A DNA stretch of 53,383 nt from Thermoleophilia bacterium. GTDB taxonomy: Bacteria > Actinomycetota > Thermoleophilia > Gaiellales > Gaiellaceae. A program made the position numbers and the translations under genes. The notes beneath the pieces were generated by a model, which was given only the letters and a program-made list of their open reading frames with translations, was not told where the DNA came from and searched no databases. The stretch is from contig JADLFG010000025.1 in assembly GCA_020845695.1 (NCBI GenBank), forward strand, positions 1-53,383, in the 5' to 3' direction. Shown here in pieces: positions 33,916-42,879 of this stretch (positions are counted from its first letter, which is position 1; each line of letters begins with the position of its first letter).

Positions 33916-34287
33916 GTGCCGATCGTGCTCGGAGTCGCGCTCGCCGGCGCTGCCGGCGCCGTGGCTCGCTATCTCCTCGACGGGGCGATCAGCCGACGCT
34001 GGTCGGGTTTTCCGTGGGGGACGCTCGCGGTCAACGTCACGGGAGCGCTCGCGCTGGGCTTCCTGTTCACGGTCTGCGCCGGCAGGTTCGAGGTCGCGCC
34101 GTGGCTGCGCTCGGCGCTCACGATCGGGCTGCTCGGCGGCTACACGACCTTCTCGACGCTGTCGCTCGAGACCTACCGCCTGATCGAGGACGGCGCCTGG
34201 GGCCTCGCTGCGGCGAACGCGCTCGGCAGCCTGGCCGCCGGACTCGCGGCCGTATATGTTGGCGTCGTCCTGGGGAGACTCGTGTAG
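33916..34287 (+). CDS. crcB: Fluoride channel CrcB/FluC
   Basis: 123 aa with four predicted membrane helices. Hallmarks: GAVARYLLDG, WGTLAVNVTGALALGF (the Asn that lines the pore) and LGGYTTFSTLSLETY (TTFST, the phenylalanine box). Works as a dimer to export fluoride. GTG 33916 has GGAG five bases upstream. I looked for the fluoride riboswitch in the 70-nt gap before it and did not see its conserved elements. Followed immediately by a DUF190 gene. Confidence 0.93.
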   Translation: MPIVLGVALAGAAGAVARYLLDGAISRRWSGFPWGTLAVNVTGALALGFLFTVCAGRFEVAPWLRSALTIGLLGGYTTFSTLSLETYRLIEDGAWGLAAANALGSLAAGLAAVYVGVVLGRLV

Positions 34288-34629
34288 GTGCGGATCGAGG
34301 GCGACGGCACGCTCCTTCGGATCTTCGTCGGGGAGTCCGACCGCTGGCGCGGCAAGCCGCTCTACGAGGCGATCGTCGAGCTGGCGCGCGAGCGGGGGCT
34401 CGCCGGGGCAACGGTGCTGCGCGGGTTCGAGGGCTTCGGGGCGCATTCGCGGGTGCACACGTCGCGGATCCTGCGCCTGTCCGAGGACCTGCCGGTCGTG
34501 ATCGAGATCGTCGACCGGCCGGAGCGGGTCGAGGCGATCCTGCCGGCGCTCGACGAGATGGTCGCCGAGGGGCTCGTGACGCTCGAGCGCGTGCGGGTGA
34601 TCGCGTACCGCGCGCGGGGCGGGAGCTGA
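34288..34629 (+). CDS. DUF190-domain protein
   Basis: 113 aa. GKPLYEAIVELARERGLAGATVLRGFEGFG and ...SRILRLSEDLPVVIEIVD are characteristic of DUF190, a PII-like small alpha/beta fold commonly next to crcB. The GTG start directly follows the crcB stop, so they are co-expressed; it may regulate or assist the fluoride exporter (inference from linkage). Confidence 0.9.
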   Translation: MRIEGDGTLLRIFVGESDRWRGKPLYEAIVELARERGLAGATVLRGFEGFGAHSRVHTSRILRLSEDLPVVIEIVDRPERVEAILPALDEMVAEGLVTLERVRVIAYRARGGS

Positions 34630-34634
34630 GCGGC

Positions 34635-35417
34635 TCAGGCGCCGCGGAAGCGCGGCGACCGCCGCTCGCGGAACGCGGCGGGGCCCTCGACGGCGTCCGC
34701 GCTCGCCCAGACCTGCCGCGCAAGCTCCTCGATCGCGGCGGCGGAGGCTGCGCTCAGCGGCTGCTCGCCGGTGACGAGGTCGACCACCCGCTTCGTTGCG
34801 GCAACCGCGAGCGGCGCGTTGGCGGCGACGGCTGCCGCGAACGTCGCCGTCTCGGCACGTAGCTCGGCGGCCGGGACGACCCGGTTGACCAGGCCGATCG
34901 CGAGCGCGCGTCGCGCGTCGATCTGCTCGGCGCCGAAGAGGAGCTCCCGGGCGACCGCCGGGCCGACGAGGGCCACGAGGCGGGCGATCCCCTGGTGGCT
35001 GTAGAGGATTCCGAGCCGGGCGGGCGGCATCGCGAACCGGGAGCGGTCGGACGCGAAGCGCACGTCGCAGCTCACGGCGAGGTCGCAGCCGCCGCCGGAG
35101 GCGATCCCGTCGACCCGTGCGACCGTGACCGCACGCAGGCCGCGAAGCCTGGTGCAGAGCCGCTCGACGAGGTCGCGCTCAGCGCCGGCCGCGGGCGTGC
35201 CGGGGCTCGTCAAGTGCGTCACGTCGAAGCCGGCGCAGAATGCCTCGCCGGCGCCGGCGAGGACGACGACGCGCACCGCCGGATCGGTGTCGATTCGCTC
35301 GAGCGCCACCAGGAGCTCCTCGATCAGGTCCGGAGTGAGAGCGTTGCGCTGCCCGGGGCGGTCGAGGGTTAGCTCGAGCACGCCGCCGGCCGGGTCGCCC
35401 ACCAGGAGGCCGCTCAC
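34635..35417 (-). CDS. Crotonase-family protein lacking both hydratase glutamates
   Basis: 260 aa from GTG 35417 (GGAG upstream). Crotonase fold with oxyanion segments AGFDVTHLT and VDGIASGGGCDLAVSCDVRF. Compared with rat crotonase, the first catalytic Glu is Asp (GGGCDLA) and the second is Ala (MPPARLG), so ordinary hydration is unlikely; isomerase, thioesterase or another crotonase reaction is more plausible. The frame stays open upstream to 35756, but that region has no family similarity. Confidence 0.83.
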   Translation of the reverse strand: MSGLLVGDPAGGVLELTLDRPGQRNALTPDLIEELLVALERIDTDPAVRVVVLAGAGEAFCAGFDVTHLTSPGTPAAGAERDLVERLCTRLRGLRAVTVARVDGIASGGGCDLAVSCDVRFASDRSRFAMPPARLGILYSHQGIARLVALVGPAVARELLFGAEQIDARRALAIGLVNRVVPAAELRAETATFAAAVAANAPLAVAATKRVVDLVTGEQPLSAASAAAIEELARQVWASADAVEGPAAFRERRSPRFRGA

Positions 35418-35897
35418 CGGTGGCCACTCCGACGGGCGAGGTGCCGGGCCGGGCGCGTTGCCCGGGCGGATCGCCGGTAGTCGCGGGGCGGGCGTACCGG
35501 AAGCGACGTGCGCACGTACCGATCCTACGGCCTCGCCCGCACCGCGCGCCGGTCGGTTTCGGACGCTCACCCAGATGCCGCGGAGGGCGACCGGCAGGCA
35601 CGCCCGTCCCGCCCTCGAGAGCACGCGGCGCCCGCTCGGGGCCGCGGGTAGCCCGGCCTCCGGCCCGGACCGCGAGCGCCGGCCCGCGCCCGACGCCCGG
35701 CGGCACCGCGACAACCTCGGCGGCCCGCTCGCGCCCCACTTCGCCGAACGAGACACGTACGATCGGGCAGCACCGGGCCCGTGGTCCCGCCCCGGGACAG
35801 CGAGCGCCGGCCCGCTCGCAACCCCCGGCGGCGAGCGTCACACCGCCCGCGACCCGCTCGCCCCCACCCCACCGCAGAAGACACGTACGATCGGGCC
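35418..35897. other. 480-bp intergenic region with an imperfect direct duplication
   Basis: No gene is recognisable here. About 35660-35775 and 35805-35900 are diverged copies of one another: both begin with GCGAGCGCCGGCCCGC and both contain AGACACGTACGATCGGGC (35751-35768 and 35879-35896). In the second copy TACGAT is the -10 box of the downstream gene, so the first copy may be a duplicated, perhaps orphan, promoter. Confidence 0.6.
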
Positions 35898-36326
35898 GTG
35901 TGCCCGGTGATCGTCCTCGGCGGTCCGCTCGGCTGGCAACGGCTGGCGCAGCGGTTCCTGTTCCGGTTTCTCTCGAACGTGGTCGCGCTCTTCGTCGCGT
36001 CGCTCGTGTTCCCCGGGATCGACCACGGGAGCTTCTGGACGCTCGTGCTGGCCGGGCTCGTCTTCAGCCTCGTCAACGCGGTCGTGCGACCGATCGTGGT
36101 CCTGCTCGCGCTGCCGGCGGTCGTGCTGACGCTTGGACTCGGGCTGCTGCTCGTCAACGCGCTGATGCTGTGGCTCACGGGCCAGATCGTCGGCAGCTTC
36201 GACGTGTCCGGCTTCTGGACCGCGGTCGGCGGCGCCGTGATTGTCTGGCTGGCCAACACGGCGCTCGAGGCAATCCTGAAGCCGGAAGCCCGCCCGACCC
36301 GGCCCGCGGCAACCGGCCAGAGGTAA
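35898..36326 (+). CDS. Phage-holin-family small membrane protein
   Basis: 142 aa with about four hydrophobic segments (VVALFVASLVFPGI, FWTLVLAGLVFSLVNAVVRPIVVLLALPAVVLTLGLGLLLVNALMLWL, VGGAVIVWLANTAL). The pattern LVNAVVRPI followed by LP and G(L)xLLLVNALMLWL is that of the Phage_holin_4_2 (YvlD-like) family of chromosomal membrane proteins; it does not imply a prophage. GTG 35898 lies 6 nt after TACGAT (35886-35891), a leaderless arrangement. Confidence 0.82.
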   Translation: MCPVIVLGGPLGWQRLAQRFLFRFLSNVVALFVASLVFPGIDHGSFWTLVLAGLVFSLVNAVVRPIVVLLALPAVVLTLGLGLLLVNALMLWLTGQIVGSFDVSGFWTAVGGAVIVWLANTALEAILKPEARPTRPAATGQR

Positions 36327-36354
36327 CCAGCGCCTCACTGTTAAGCAATGTTGA

Positions 36355-36380
36355 GGGGTCTGACCCCGGGGTCAGACCCC
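36355..36380. repeat. 26-bp perfect palindrome of the GGGGTCAGACCCC family
   Basis: GGGGTCTGACCCC (36355-36367) is followed directly by its reverse complement GGGGTCAGACCCC (36368-36380). Located just after the stop of the holin-family gene. Could double as a terminator-like hairpin. Confidence 0.88.
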
Positions 36381-36507
36381 CGCGGCGAGGCGACTGCAAC
36401 CCCGGCACCCAGCGTGGCGCCGTGGCGCGCGGCGGCGGTCCGACGGCCCGAGCCGCGGCAAGCCGTCGGCGTGACGCCGGCGCGAGCCCGCCCGGCCGGG
36501 ATTGCTC

Positions 36508-36539
36508 GAGGGGTCAGACCCCGCGGGGTCTGACCCCTC
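36508..36539. repeat. 32-bp perfect palindrome of the GGGGTCAGACCCC family
   Basis: GAGGGGTCAGACCCC, a GC centre, then the exact reverse complement of the first arm. Lies 128 bp after the previous copy in the same 290-bp gap (36327-36617). The gap otherwise contains only a fragment of the CCGGGACATGGC repeat family at about 36549 and the region before leuC with TAGATT at 36602-36607. Confidence 0.88.
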
Positions 36540-36617
36540 CCAGCGGCGCCGGGACATGGCTGGGAGGGAGGTTCCGGGGCGGGTCGCCGGGTGCCCTCGG
36601 CTAGATTGCGTACGAGG

Positions 36618-38012
36618 ATGGCCGAGACCCTCTTCGACCGCGTCTGGGCGCGCCATGTCGTCCACGAGGAGCCGGGCGAGCCCCCGCTGCTCTACATCGA
36701 CCTGCACCTCGTGCACGAGGTGACCTCGCCGCAGGCGTTCGAGGGGCTCCGACTCGCCGGCCGGCGCGTGCGGCGCCCCGACTTGACCGTGGCAACGATG
36801 GACCACAACGTCCCGACCGACGGGGGCCCGGTCACCGACCCGCTCGCGAAGGCGCAACTCGAGGCGCTGCGCGCCAACTGCGCCGAGTTCGGAGTCCCGC
36901 TCTACGCCACCGGGTCGGGCCGCGAGGGGATCGTGCACGTGATCGGGCCCGAGCTCGGCCTGACCCAGCCGGGAATGACGATCGTCTGCGGCGACAGCCA
37001 CACCTCCACGCACGGCGCGTTCGGCGCGCTCGCGTTCGGGATCGGCACCTCAGAAGTCGAACACGTGCTCGCCACCCAGTGCCTGCCGCAGCGCAAGCCA
37101 AGCTCGATGCGAATCACGTTCGCGGGCGAGCGAGCGCCCGGCGTGACCGCGAAGGACATGATCCTCGCCGCAATCGGTCAGATCGGCGTCGCCGGTGGCC
37201 GCGGTCACGTGATCGAGTACGCGGGGGACGCGATCCGCGCGCTCTCGATGGAGAACCGCATGACGGTCTGCAACATGTCGATCGAGGCCGGGGCGCGGGC
37301 CGGGATGATCGCCCCGGACGAGACCACGTTCGCATACATGGCAGATCGCCCCGGCGCGCCGCGGGGCGCCGCCTGGGAGGAGGTCCTCGAGGGCTGGCGC
37401 TCGCTCGCCTCCGACGCTGATGCGACCTTCGACCGGGACGTCGAGGTCGACGTCGCCGCGCTCGTCCCGCAGGTCACCTGGGGCACGAACCCCGGCATGG
37501 TCGCGCCCGTCACCGGCCGGGTGCCCGACCCCGCCGGGGCCGGCGATCCGGACGAGCGGGCCGCACTCGAGCGCGCGCTGGCCTACATGGCGCTCGAGCC
37601 GGGCACGCCGATCAGCGAGATCAGGATCGACCGCGCCTTCATCGGCTCCTGCACGAACTCGCGGATCGAGGATCTGCGCGCCGCCGCGGCAGTCGTCGCC
37701 GGCCGCAGGGTCGCCGACGGCATCCGCGCGCTCGTCGTCCCAGGCTCGGCCAGGGTGAAGCACCAGGCCGAGGCCGAGGGGCTCGACCGGATCTTCCGGG
37801 CAGCGGGGTTCGAGTGGCGCGAGGCAGGCTGCTCCATGTGCCTCGGCATGAACCCGGACATCCTCGAGCCGGGCGAGCGTTGCGCGTCCACGTCCAACCG
37901 GAACTTCGAGGGCCGCCAGGGTCGCGGCGGCCGGACACACCTCGTCAGCCCCGAGATGGCAGCGGCGGCGGCGATTGCCGGCCACTTCGTCGACGTGCGC
38001 CAGCTCCCGTGA
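36618..38012 (+). CDS. leuC: 3-Isopropylmalate dehydratase large subunit
   Basis: 464 aa, full-length aconitase-family protein. Motifs [39 protein letters not shown], and the [4Fe-4S] ligands in IGSCTNSR and CSMCLG. It interconverts 2- and 3-isopropylmalate in leucine synthesis with LeuD. ATG 36618. Its stop overlaps the GTG of leuD. Confidence 0.95.
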   Translation: MAETLFDRVWARHVVHEEPGEPPLLYIDLHLVHEVTSPQAFEGLRLAGRRVRRPDLTVATMDHNVPTDGGPVTDPLAKAQLEALRANCAEFGVPLYATGSGREGIVHVIGPELGLTQPGMTIVCGDSHTSTHGAFGALAFGIGTSEVEHVLATQCLPQRKPSSMRITFAGERAPGVTAKDMILAAIGQIGVAGGRGHVIEYAGDAIRALSMENRMTVCNMSIEAGARAGMIAPDETTFAYMADRPGAPRGAAWEEVLEGWRSLASDADATFDRDVEVDVAALVPQVTWGTNPGMVAPVTGRVPDPAGAGDPDERAALERALAYMALEPGTPISEIRIDRAFIGSCTNSRIEDLRAAAAVVAGRRVADGIRALVVPGSARVKHQAEAEGLDRIFRAAGFEWREAGCSMCLGMNPDILEPGERCASTSNRNFEGRQGRGGRTHLVSPEMAAAAAIAGHFVDVRQLP

Positions 38013-38605
38013 GAGCGTTCACCCGCACCACCGGCCGCGTCGCCGTGCTCGACCGTCCCGACGTGGACACAGACCAGATCGTCCCGAAGCAGTTCCTGAA
38101 GCGAATCGAGCGGACGGGCTGGGCGGACGCTCTCTTCTTCGATTGGCGCCGCGACCCCGACTTCGAGCTCAACAACCCCGCCTTCACCGGCGCGAGAATC
38201 CTGCTCGCGGGACGCAACTTCGGCTGCGGCTCGTCTCGCGAGCACGCGCCGTGGGCGCTCCAGGACTACGGCTTCGACGTGGTCGTCGCACCGTCCTTCG
38301 CGGACATCTTCGTCTCGAACTGCATCCAGATCGGGCTCGTCCCGATCGTCCTGCCGCAAGAGCGGGTGCGAGAGCTGATGGCGCTCGTCGACCGCGAGCA
38401 CGGCGCGAGCATGACCGTCGACCTCGAGCAGCAGACGATCACGGCACCGGGCGGGGAGGTGCTGCACTTCCCGTTCGACGCCTCCCAGCGCCACCGGCTC
38501 CTGAACGGGCTCGACGACATCGGCATCACGCTCACCCGTGAGGCCGAGATCGCGGCGTACGAGACAGCGCGGCCGGCCCCGATCGACACGCTCGCGCTCA
38601 GCTAA
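38009..38605 (+). CDS. leuD: 3-Isopropylmalate dehydratase small subunit
   Basis: 198 aa, the usual length. [16 protein letters not shown] and [17 protein letters not shown] are the family signatures (swivel domain). GTG start 38009 overlaps the leuC stop (GTGA). Its TAA overlaps the stop of the convergent DapA-family gene. leuA and leuB are not in the window. Confidence 0.95.
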   Translation: MRAFTRTTGRVAVLDRPDVDTDQIVPKQFLKRIERTGWADALFFDWRRDPDFELNNPAFTGARILLAGRNFGCGSSREHAPWALQDYGFDVVVAPSFADIFVSNCIQIGLVPIVLPQERVRELMALVDREHGASMTVDLEQQTITAPGGEVLHFPFDASQRHRLLNGLDDIGITLTREAEIAAYETARPAPIDTLALS

Positions 38606-39507
38606 GCGCGGCCGACCGCAACCAGCCTGAGCCGGTCGAGATAGCGGTCGAGCCGCCCGACCGAGCGAGCGTCGAGCGCTCGCGCCGGCGGGCGTACGGC
38701 ACCGCCGAGCGCCACCCCGCGCCGGCCCAGTACATGTTTCGCGCACGCGTTGTAGTGGTGAATCGTCTGGAGCTCGTAGACGAGCAGCGGCAGCAACGAG
38801 AACAGGGCCTCCTCGGCCTCCTCCGGCCGTCCGGCCCGCTCGGCCTCGTACGCTGAGACGAGCAGGTCGATCGTGTCGCCGCCGGGCATCACGCCATCCG
38901 CGCCTGCTCTCAAGCAGTCGAGTAGGTACATGCCGCCGTTGCCGCCGAAGATCAGGACGTCCTCGCCGAGCTCCGCCCGCCAGGCCTCGATCCCCTCCGG
39001 CCCGGTCTCGAGCTTGACGCCGCGGATGGACGGCGCCCGGCCGATCGCCTCGGCGACCGCGGCCGGACCGATCTCGACGCCGAGGTACTCGGGCGCGTCC
39101 TGAAGCAGCGCCGGGACCGAGACCGAGCCGGCGACCTCGACGAAGAACGAGACGATCCCGGCCGTGTCGATGCCGGGCCGAAGCGGCGGCGGCAGCACGA
39201 TCCCGGCGGCGCCGGCGGCTTCGGCATGGCGGGCCAGCTCGAGCGACTCCGCGAGGCTCCCGCCCGTCGCGCCCGCGAGGACGGGGACCTCTCCGGCGAC
39301 GCCGACGACCGCTTCCACCACCCGCATCCGCTCCGCGGCGCTGAGGGCGTCGACCTCTCCAGCCAGCCCGAGGCAGACGAGACCGTGGACGCCCGCCTCG
39401 AGCGCGAACCGGGTCGCCGCCCGCACGCCGTCCTCGTCGAGCTCGCCGTCCGAGCGAAACGGCGTGCAGAGCGAGGGGAACATTCCACGCCAGGCGGGCG
39501 TCATCAT
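38602..39507 (-). CDS. Dihydrodipicolinate synthase (DapA) family lyase
   Basis: 301 aa TIM-barrel class I aldolase. The Schiff-base lysine is in IRGVKLETG; GLAGEVDALSAAER replaces the usual GTTGE-type phosphate/carboxylate loop (GxxGE), and GGNGGMYLLDCLRAGADGVMPG is conserved. The divergent substrate loop and absence of lysine-synthesis neighbours suggest another member of the family (for example a 2-keto-3-deoxy acid aldolase) rather than DapA itself. ATG 39507 has AGGAGG six bases upstream. Confidence 0.87.
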   Translation of the reverse strand: MMTPAWRGMFPSLCTPFRSDGELDEDGVRAATRFALEAGVHGLVCLGLAGEVDALSAAERMRVVEAVVGVAGEVPVLAGATGGSLAESLELARHAEAAGAAGIVLPPPLRPGIDTAGIVSFFVEVAGSVSVPALLQDAPEYLGVEIGPAAVAEAIGRAPSIRGVKLETGPEGIEAWRAELGEDVLIFGGNGGMYLLDCLRAGADGVMPGGDTIDLLVSAYEAERAGRPEEAEEALFSLLPLLVYELQTIHHYNACAKHVLGRRGVALGGAVRPPARALDARSVGRLDRYLDRLRLVAVGRA

Positions 39508-39560
39508 CGCGGGCCTCCTCGGGAGCTCGGGGTCGGCCGCGATTCTGACGGACGCCCAGC

Positions 39561-40340
39561 TCAGGCGGGGAGGAACCCTGCGCGGGCGAGCGCCCCGACC
39601 GCCCGCTCGCGCAGCTCGCTGCCGAGCAGCGCGGCGTCCGCGTCGGCCGGCGCGACCGCGCTCAGAGTCAGCCAGCCCGCCCGCTCGCCGACCTCCGTCA
39701 GCTGCACCGTTGCCTCCTGCGCGGATACCCCCCGCACGGCCTCGAGCACGACCTCCCGCGCCCGCTCGACCGGCGTCCCGAGCGAGACCGGAAGCTGGAC
39801 GTGCACGTGCCGGCGACGGTCGTCGACGGTGCGGTTGACGACGACGGTCGCGAACATGCGGCTGTTCGGAACGTAGACGCGGCGGCCGTCGTCCGCGCGC
39901 AGAACCGTGTGGATGATCGTGATCTGCTCGACCTCGCCCGTCACGTCGTCGATCGTCATCCGGTCGCCGAGGCGGACGGGCTGGGCGAGCGCGAGCATGA
40001 TCCCCGCTCCCAGGTTCCCGAGCGGCACGGTCAGCGCGAGACCAGCCAGCAGCGCCAACACAGCGCCGGAGGTGACGACCGTATTCGCGAGCGTGCGCGT
40101 GCTCGGGAAGATCGTCAGGAGCTGCCAGACGAACACGACGACGAGGAACGTGACAACCGCCCAGACGAGCACGCCCGCGCGCGTGCGCAGCCGGGCGACC
40201 TCGTCGGGGCTGCGTCGCGTCTCGGCGCGGGCGACGTAGCGTGCGATCACCTGAGCGAGCGACCAGCGGGCCACGGCCACGACGGCGATGCCGACACCCG
40301 CTGTCACGAGAGCGTCGACGGTGCGATCGGACAGAGCCAC
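39561..40340 (-). CDS. MscS-family mechanosensitive channel
   Basis: 259 aa with three predicted membrane helices: residues about 8-25, 50-70 and the pore helix around VLALLAGLALTVPLGNLGAGIMLALAQPVRLGD. The beta domain follows (VTGEVEQITIIHTVLRADDGRRVYVPNSRMF), the classic MscS segment. Relieves osmotic pressure. GTG 40340 is the most likely start; no strong ribosome site is visible. Divergent from the HtrA-type gene. Confidence 0.85.
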   Translation of the reverse strand: MALSDRTVDALVTAGVGIAVVAVARWSLAQVIARYVARAETRRSPDEVARLRTRAGVLVWAVVTFLVVVFVWQLLTIFPSTRTLANTVVTSGAVLALLAGLALTVPLGNLGAGIMLALAQPVRLGDRMTIDDVTGEVEQITIIHTVLRADDGRRVYVPNSRMFATVVVNRTVDDRRRHVHVQLPVSLGTPVERAREVVLEAVRGVSAQEATVQLTEVGERAGWLTLSAVAPADADAALLGSELRERAVGALARAGFLPA

Positions 40341-40403
40341 GCAGCGGAGTTCGACATGCCCCCGCGAGCTTCCTTGGCGCGGCCGCCGGGCCGCGAAACA
40401 CAC

Positions 40404-40468
40404 GTTAATCGGCGCTTCATTCGCGGTTAACACGAGATCCTGGCCAGTTAACGAACGACCGCTATAAC
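40404..40468. promoter_or_regulatory. Three phased GTTAA boxes and leaderless htrA promoter
   Basis: GTTAA occurs at 40404-40408, 40426-40430 and 40447-40451, spaced 22 and 21 bp apart (two helical turns), in an otherwise GC-rich gap; two are GTTAAC. The -10 box TATAAC (40463-40468) lies 7 nt before the GTG of the protease gene. A stress regulator could bind the boxes and control htrA, and perhaps the divergent channel gene. Confidence 0.55.
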
Positions 40469-40475
40469 CGGTGTC

Positions 40476-41717
40476 GTGAGCGAATACGCTGCCTCCTCGC
40501 CGCCCGAGCCCCCTCAGCGTCCGCGACGCCACGGCCTGCGCCTGCTCGCCGGTCGGGCCGCGCCGCTCCTGGGGGCGAGCCTGCTCGGGGCCGCAGTCGC
40601 GGTCGGAATCGTCGCCGCCACGGAGCTCGGCGGCGGCTCGGCCACGACCACCGTCGTCGAGCGGGCGGCCGGTGAGACCGCTCCCGCCGCGTTCGAGCCA
40701 AGCGAGAGCAGCCTGAGCACGGGCGCGATCTACGAACGGGCGGCGCCCGGCGTTGTCAGGATCACGGCTACCTCGACCGAGGGAACCGCGGATCCGTTCG
40801 ACTTCGGCCTGCCGCAGCAGCAGGAGGCGCTCGGGTCCGGTTTCGTGATCGACAAGGCGGGCCACATCGTCACGAACTACCACGTGGTCGAGGGCGCCCA
40901 GGAGTTCCACGTCGGCTTCTCCGGTCAGGACCCCGTGCTCGCGACGCTGGTCGGTGTCGACCCGTCGACCGATCTCGCGGTGCTCAAGGTGGACGCGCCC
41001 GCGCGGGCGCTGATACCACTGCCGCTCGGTGACTCCGACGAGGTCTCGGTCGGTGATTCCGTGGTCGCGATCGGCAACCCGTTCGGACTCGACCGCACGA
41101 TTACCGCCGGCATCGTCAGCGCCGTTCAGCGCGGAATCACCGCTCCGAACGGCTTCCGCATCGACCACGTGATCCAGACCGACGCCGCGATCAACCACGG
41201 CAACTCGGGCGGGCCGCTCCTGAACGCCCGCGGCGAGGTGATCGGCGTCAACGCGCAGATCCTGGGCGCGGGCGGCGAGGGCAACGTCGGCGTCGGCTTC
41301 GCGATCCCCGTGAACACGGTCAAGGAGGTGGCATCGGAGCTGATCGAGTCCGGGCAGGTCGAGCACGCCTACCTCGGGATCGAGATGCAGCCGATCACGG
41401 CAGAGCTCGCGCGCACGTTTCGCCTGCCGGTCGACGAGGGCGTGTTGATCGCGAACGTCCGGCCCGAAAGCCCCGCCGAAGCGGCGGGGCTGCGCGGCGG
41501 CGACACCGCCGTGACCCTGAACGGAAGCGACTACACGCTCGGCGGCGACATCATCACCGCGATCGACGGCGAACCGGTGACGACGATGGAGCAGGTGCGC
41601 GACGCGGTGACGAGCAAGGAGCCCGGTGACACCGTGACGATCGAGGTCAACCGCGATGGCGAGACGATGACGCTGACCGCAACGCTCGGGAGCCAGCCGG
41701 CCACGCCGACCGGCTGA
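40476..41717 (+). CDS. HtrA/DegP-type membrane-anchored serine protease with PDZ domain
   Basis: 413 aa. A membrane anchor is at about residues 24-48 (LLGASLLGAAVAVGIVAAT), with the short N-terminus cytoplasmic. The trypsin-like domain shows His in GHIVTNYHVVEG, Asp in DPSTDLAVLKVD and Ser in NHGNSGGPLLN. A PDZ domain (about 305-400) follows with GVLIANVRPESPAEAAGLRGGD. Degrades or refolds misfolded envelope proteins. GTG 40476 is 7 nt after TATAAC. Confidence 0.94.
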   Translation: MSEYAASSPPEPPQRPRRHGLRLLAGRAAPLLGASLLGAAVAVGIVAATELGGGSATTTVVERAAGETAPAAFEPSESSLSTGAIYERAAPGVVRITATSTEGTADPFDFGLPQQQEALGSGFVIDKAGHIVTNYHVVEGAQEFHVGFSGQDPVLATLVGVDPSTDLAVLKVDAPARALIPLPLGDSDEVSVGDSVVAIGNPFGLDRTITAGIVSAVQRGITAPNGFRIDHVIQTDAAINHGNSGGPLLNARGEVIGVNAQILGAGGEGNVGVGFAIPVNTVKEVASELIESGQVEHAYLGIEMQPITAELARTFRLPVDEGVLIANVRPESPAEAAGLRGGDTAVTLNGSDYTLGGDIITAIDGEPVTTMEQVRDAVTSKEPGDTVTIEVNRDGETMTLTATLGSQPATPTG

Positions 41718-41784
41718 GCCGCCCCGGGGCCCCACCCGCGGGGCCCGCTTCCGAGAGCTCCCCCTCCCTGGGGCCCGGAAGCAG

Positions 41785-41831
41785 ACGGACGCAGGAGGCC
41801 CGACCCGCCTGCTCGGGCCTCCTGCGTCCGT
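41785..41831 (+). terminator. Strong stem-loop after the htrA gene
   Basis: A 19-bp perfect inverted repeat, 41785-41803 against 41813-41831, with a 9-nt loop. It has no U-tract, as is common for terminators in GC-rich actinomycetes. The 286-bp gap (41718-42003) otherwise has only a second GC-rich hairpin just after the stop and TACGAT before the next gene. Confidence 0.7.
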
Positions 41832-42003
41832 TCCACCTGGGGACCGAACCCCACGGCCTCCGCGCCCTTTCGCTGATCCCCTCCGCCAGCCCGCCGAGCT
41901 CTCGCACCGCCGCGTCCAGCCCGAGCGCCCGCGGGACCAACCCTCGACCTTCGGCGCGGTCAGGTGCGCGATCCGAGACTGGCGTCCCGGCTACGATGCC
42001 CGC

Positions 42004-42222
42004 GTGGCTCTCCAGTCCGAGACGGTCCGAGTCGCAGGAATCCGCTGCGAGCGCTGCGTGATGCGCCTCGCCGACGCGCTCGGGGCGCTCGACGGGCTCG
42101 AGACGGCGAGCGCGAACCTGCTCGGCGAGGTCGAGCTCTCGTGGGACGACCAGCGTCTCGACCGCGACAGGATCATCGAGGCACTCGCACGGGCCGGGTT
42201 CCGGCAGACAGCGGGGGAATAG
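42004..42222 (+). CDS. HMA-domain metal-binding protein (copper chaperone-like)
   Basis: 72 aa. VAGIRCERCVMRLADAL contains the CxxC metal site of heavy-metal-associated domains (usually GMxCxxC). C-terminal DRIIEALARAGF matches the last helix/strand. Likely binds Cu(I) or another soft metal, possibly as a chaperone. GTG 42004 lies 6 nt after TACGAT (41992-41997), a leaderless layout. Confidence 0.85.
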   Translation: MALQSETVRVAGIRCERCVMRLADALGALDGLETASANLLGEVELSWDDQRLDRDRIIEALARAGFRQTAGE

Positions 42223-42272
42223 CCGCGCTCGGACGCCCGTTGCCACTCGGTGGAGTGGTAGCGTCCGCATTC

Positions 42273-42860
42273 GTGACCGAGCCCGAGACCGACACCGCCG
42301 CCCGCCGGATCGCCGGTGAGGCCCGCGACCGCATCCGCTTCGAGGAGGATGCGCTCCAGTTTGCCGACCAGGTGTACCGGGTGGCGAGGAGGCTCGTCTC
42401 GACGCGGGAGGAGGCCGAAGACCTCGTGCAGGAGACGTACACGCGCGCGTTTCGCAACTGGCGCTCGTTCACGCCCGGAACGAACATGCGCGCGTGGCTG
42501 TTTCGGATCCTGACCAACCTGAACATCGACCGCGGGCGCCGCAACCAGCGCACGCCGGACCTGCAGCCGATCGAGGAAGGCGACTACTTCCTCTACAACC
42601 GGCTCGAGGAGACCGGAGGGGGCGCGAGCGACGAGCAGGTCGTGGAGAAGCTCTCCCAGGACGGGGTCGTGCAGGCGCTGGCGGCGATCCCGCACGACTT
42701 CCGCGACGTGCTCGTGCTCGTGGACATCGGCGAGTTCAGCTACAAGGACGCCGCGCAGATCCTCGACATCCCGCTCGGCACGGTGATGTCGCGGCTGCAC
42801 CGGGGCCGGCGGATCCTGAAGCACGAGCTCGCCGGGCAGGCGGTGGGGCAGGCAACATGA
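42273..42860 (+). CDS. ECF-family RNA polymerase sigma factor (SigR/SigH-like)
   Basis: 195 aa. Region 2 (RVARRLVSTREEAEDLVQETYTRAFRNWRSF ... MRAWLFRILTNLNIDRGRR) and region 4 (YKDAAQILDIPLGTVMSRLHRGRRILK) are intact. The downstream zinc anti-sigma gene points to the redox-responsive SigR/RsrA class. GTG 42273 lies 8 nt after TAGCGT; the frame remains open upstream to 41964 but overlaps the HMA gene. Confidence 0.92.
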   Translation: MTEPETDTAARRIAGEARDRIRFEEDALQFADQVYRVARRLVSTREEAEDLVQETYTRAFRNWRSFTPGTNMRAWLFRILTNLNIDRGRRNQRTPDLQPIEEGDYFLYNRLEETGGGASDEQVVEKLSQDGVVQALAAIPHDFRDVLVLVDIGEFSYKDAAQILDIPLGTVMSRLHRGRRILKHELAGQAVGQAT

Positions 42861-42879
42861 GCGGGGTGGGGAGGTCGTG

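Noticed and set aside
35898..36326. Prophage remnant suggested by the holin-family protein
   Set aside because: This holin-like family is common on chromosomes and no other phage gene is nearby.
36355..36539. Insertion sequence bounded by the two GGGGTCAGACCCC palindromes
   Set aside because: Only 128 bp lie between them, with no transposase frame; dispersed palindromic repeats explain them better.
39508..40401. 599-aa DapA-like protein extending over the MscS gene
   Set aside because: The DapA family begins at ATG 39507 with AGGAGG upstream; the rest is a shadow of the MscS gene.
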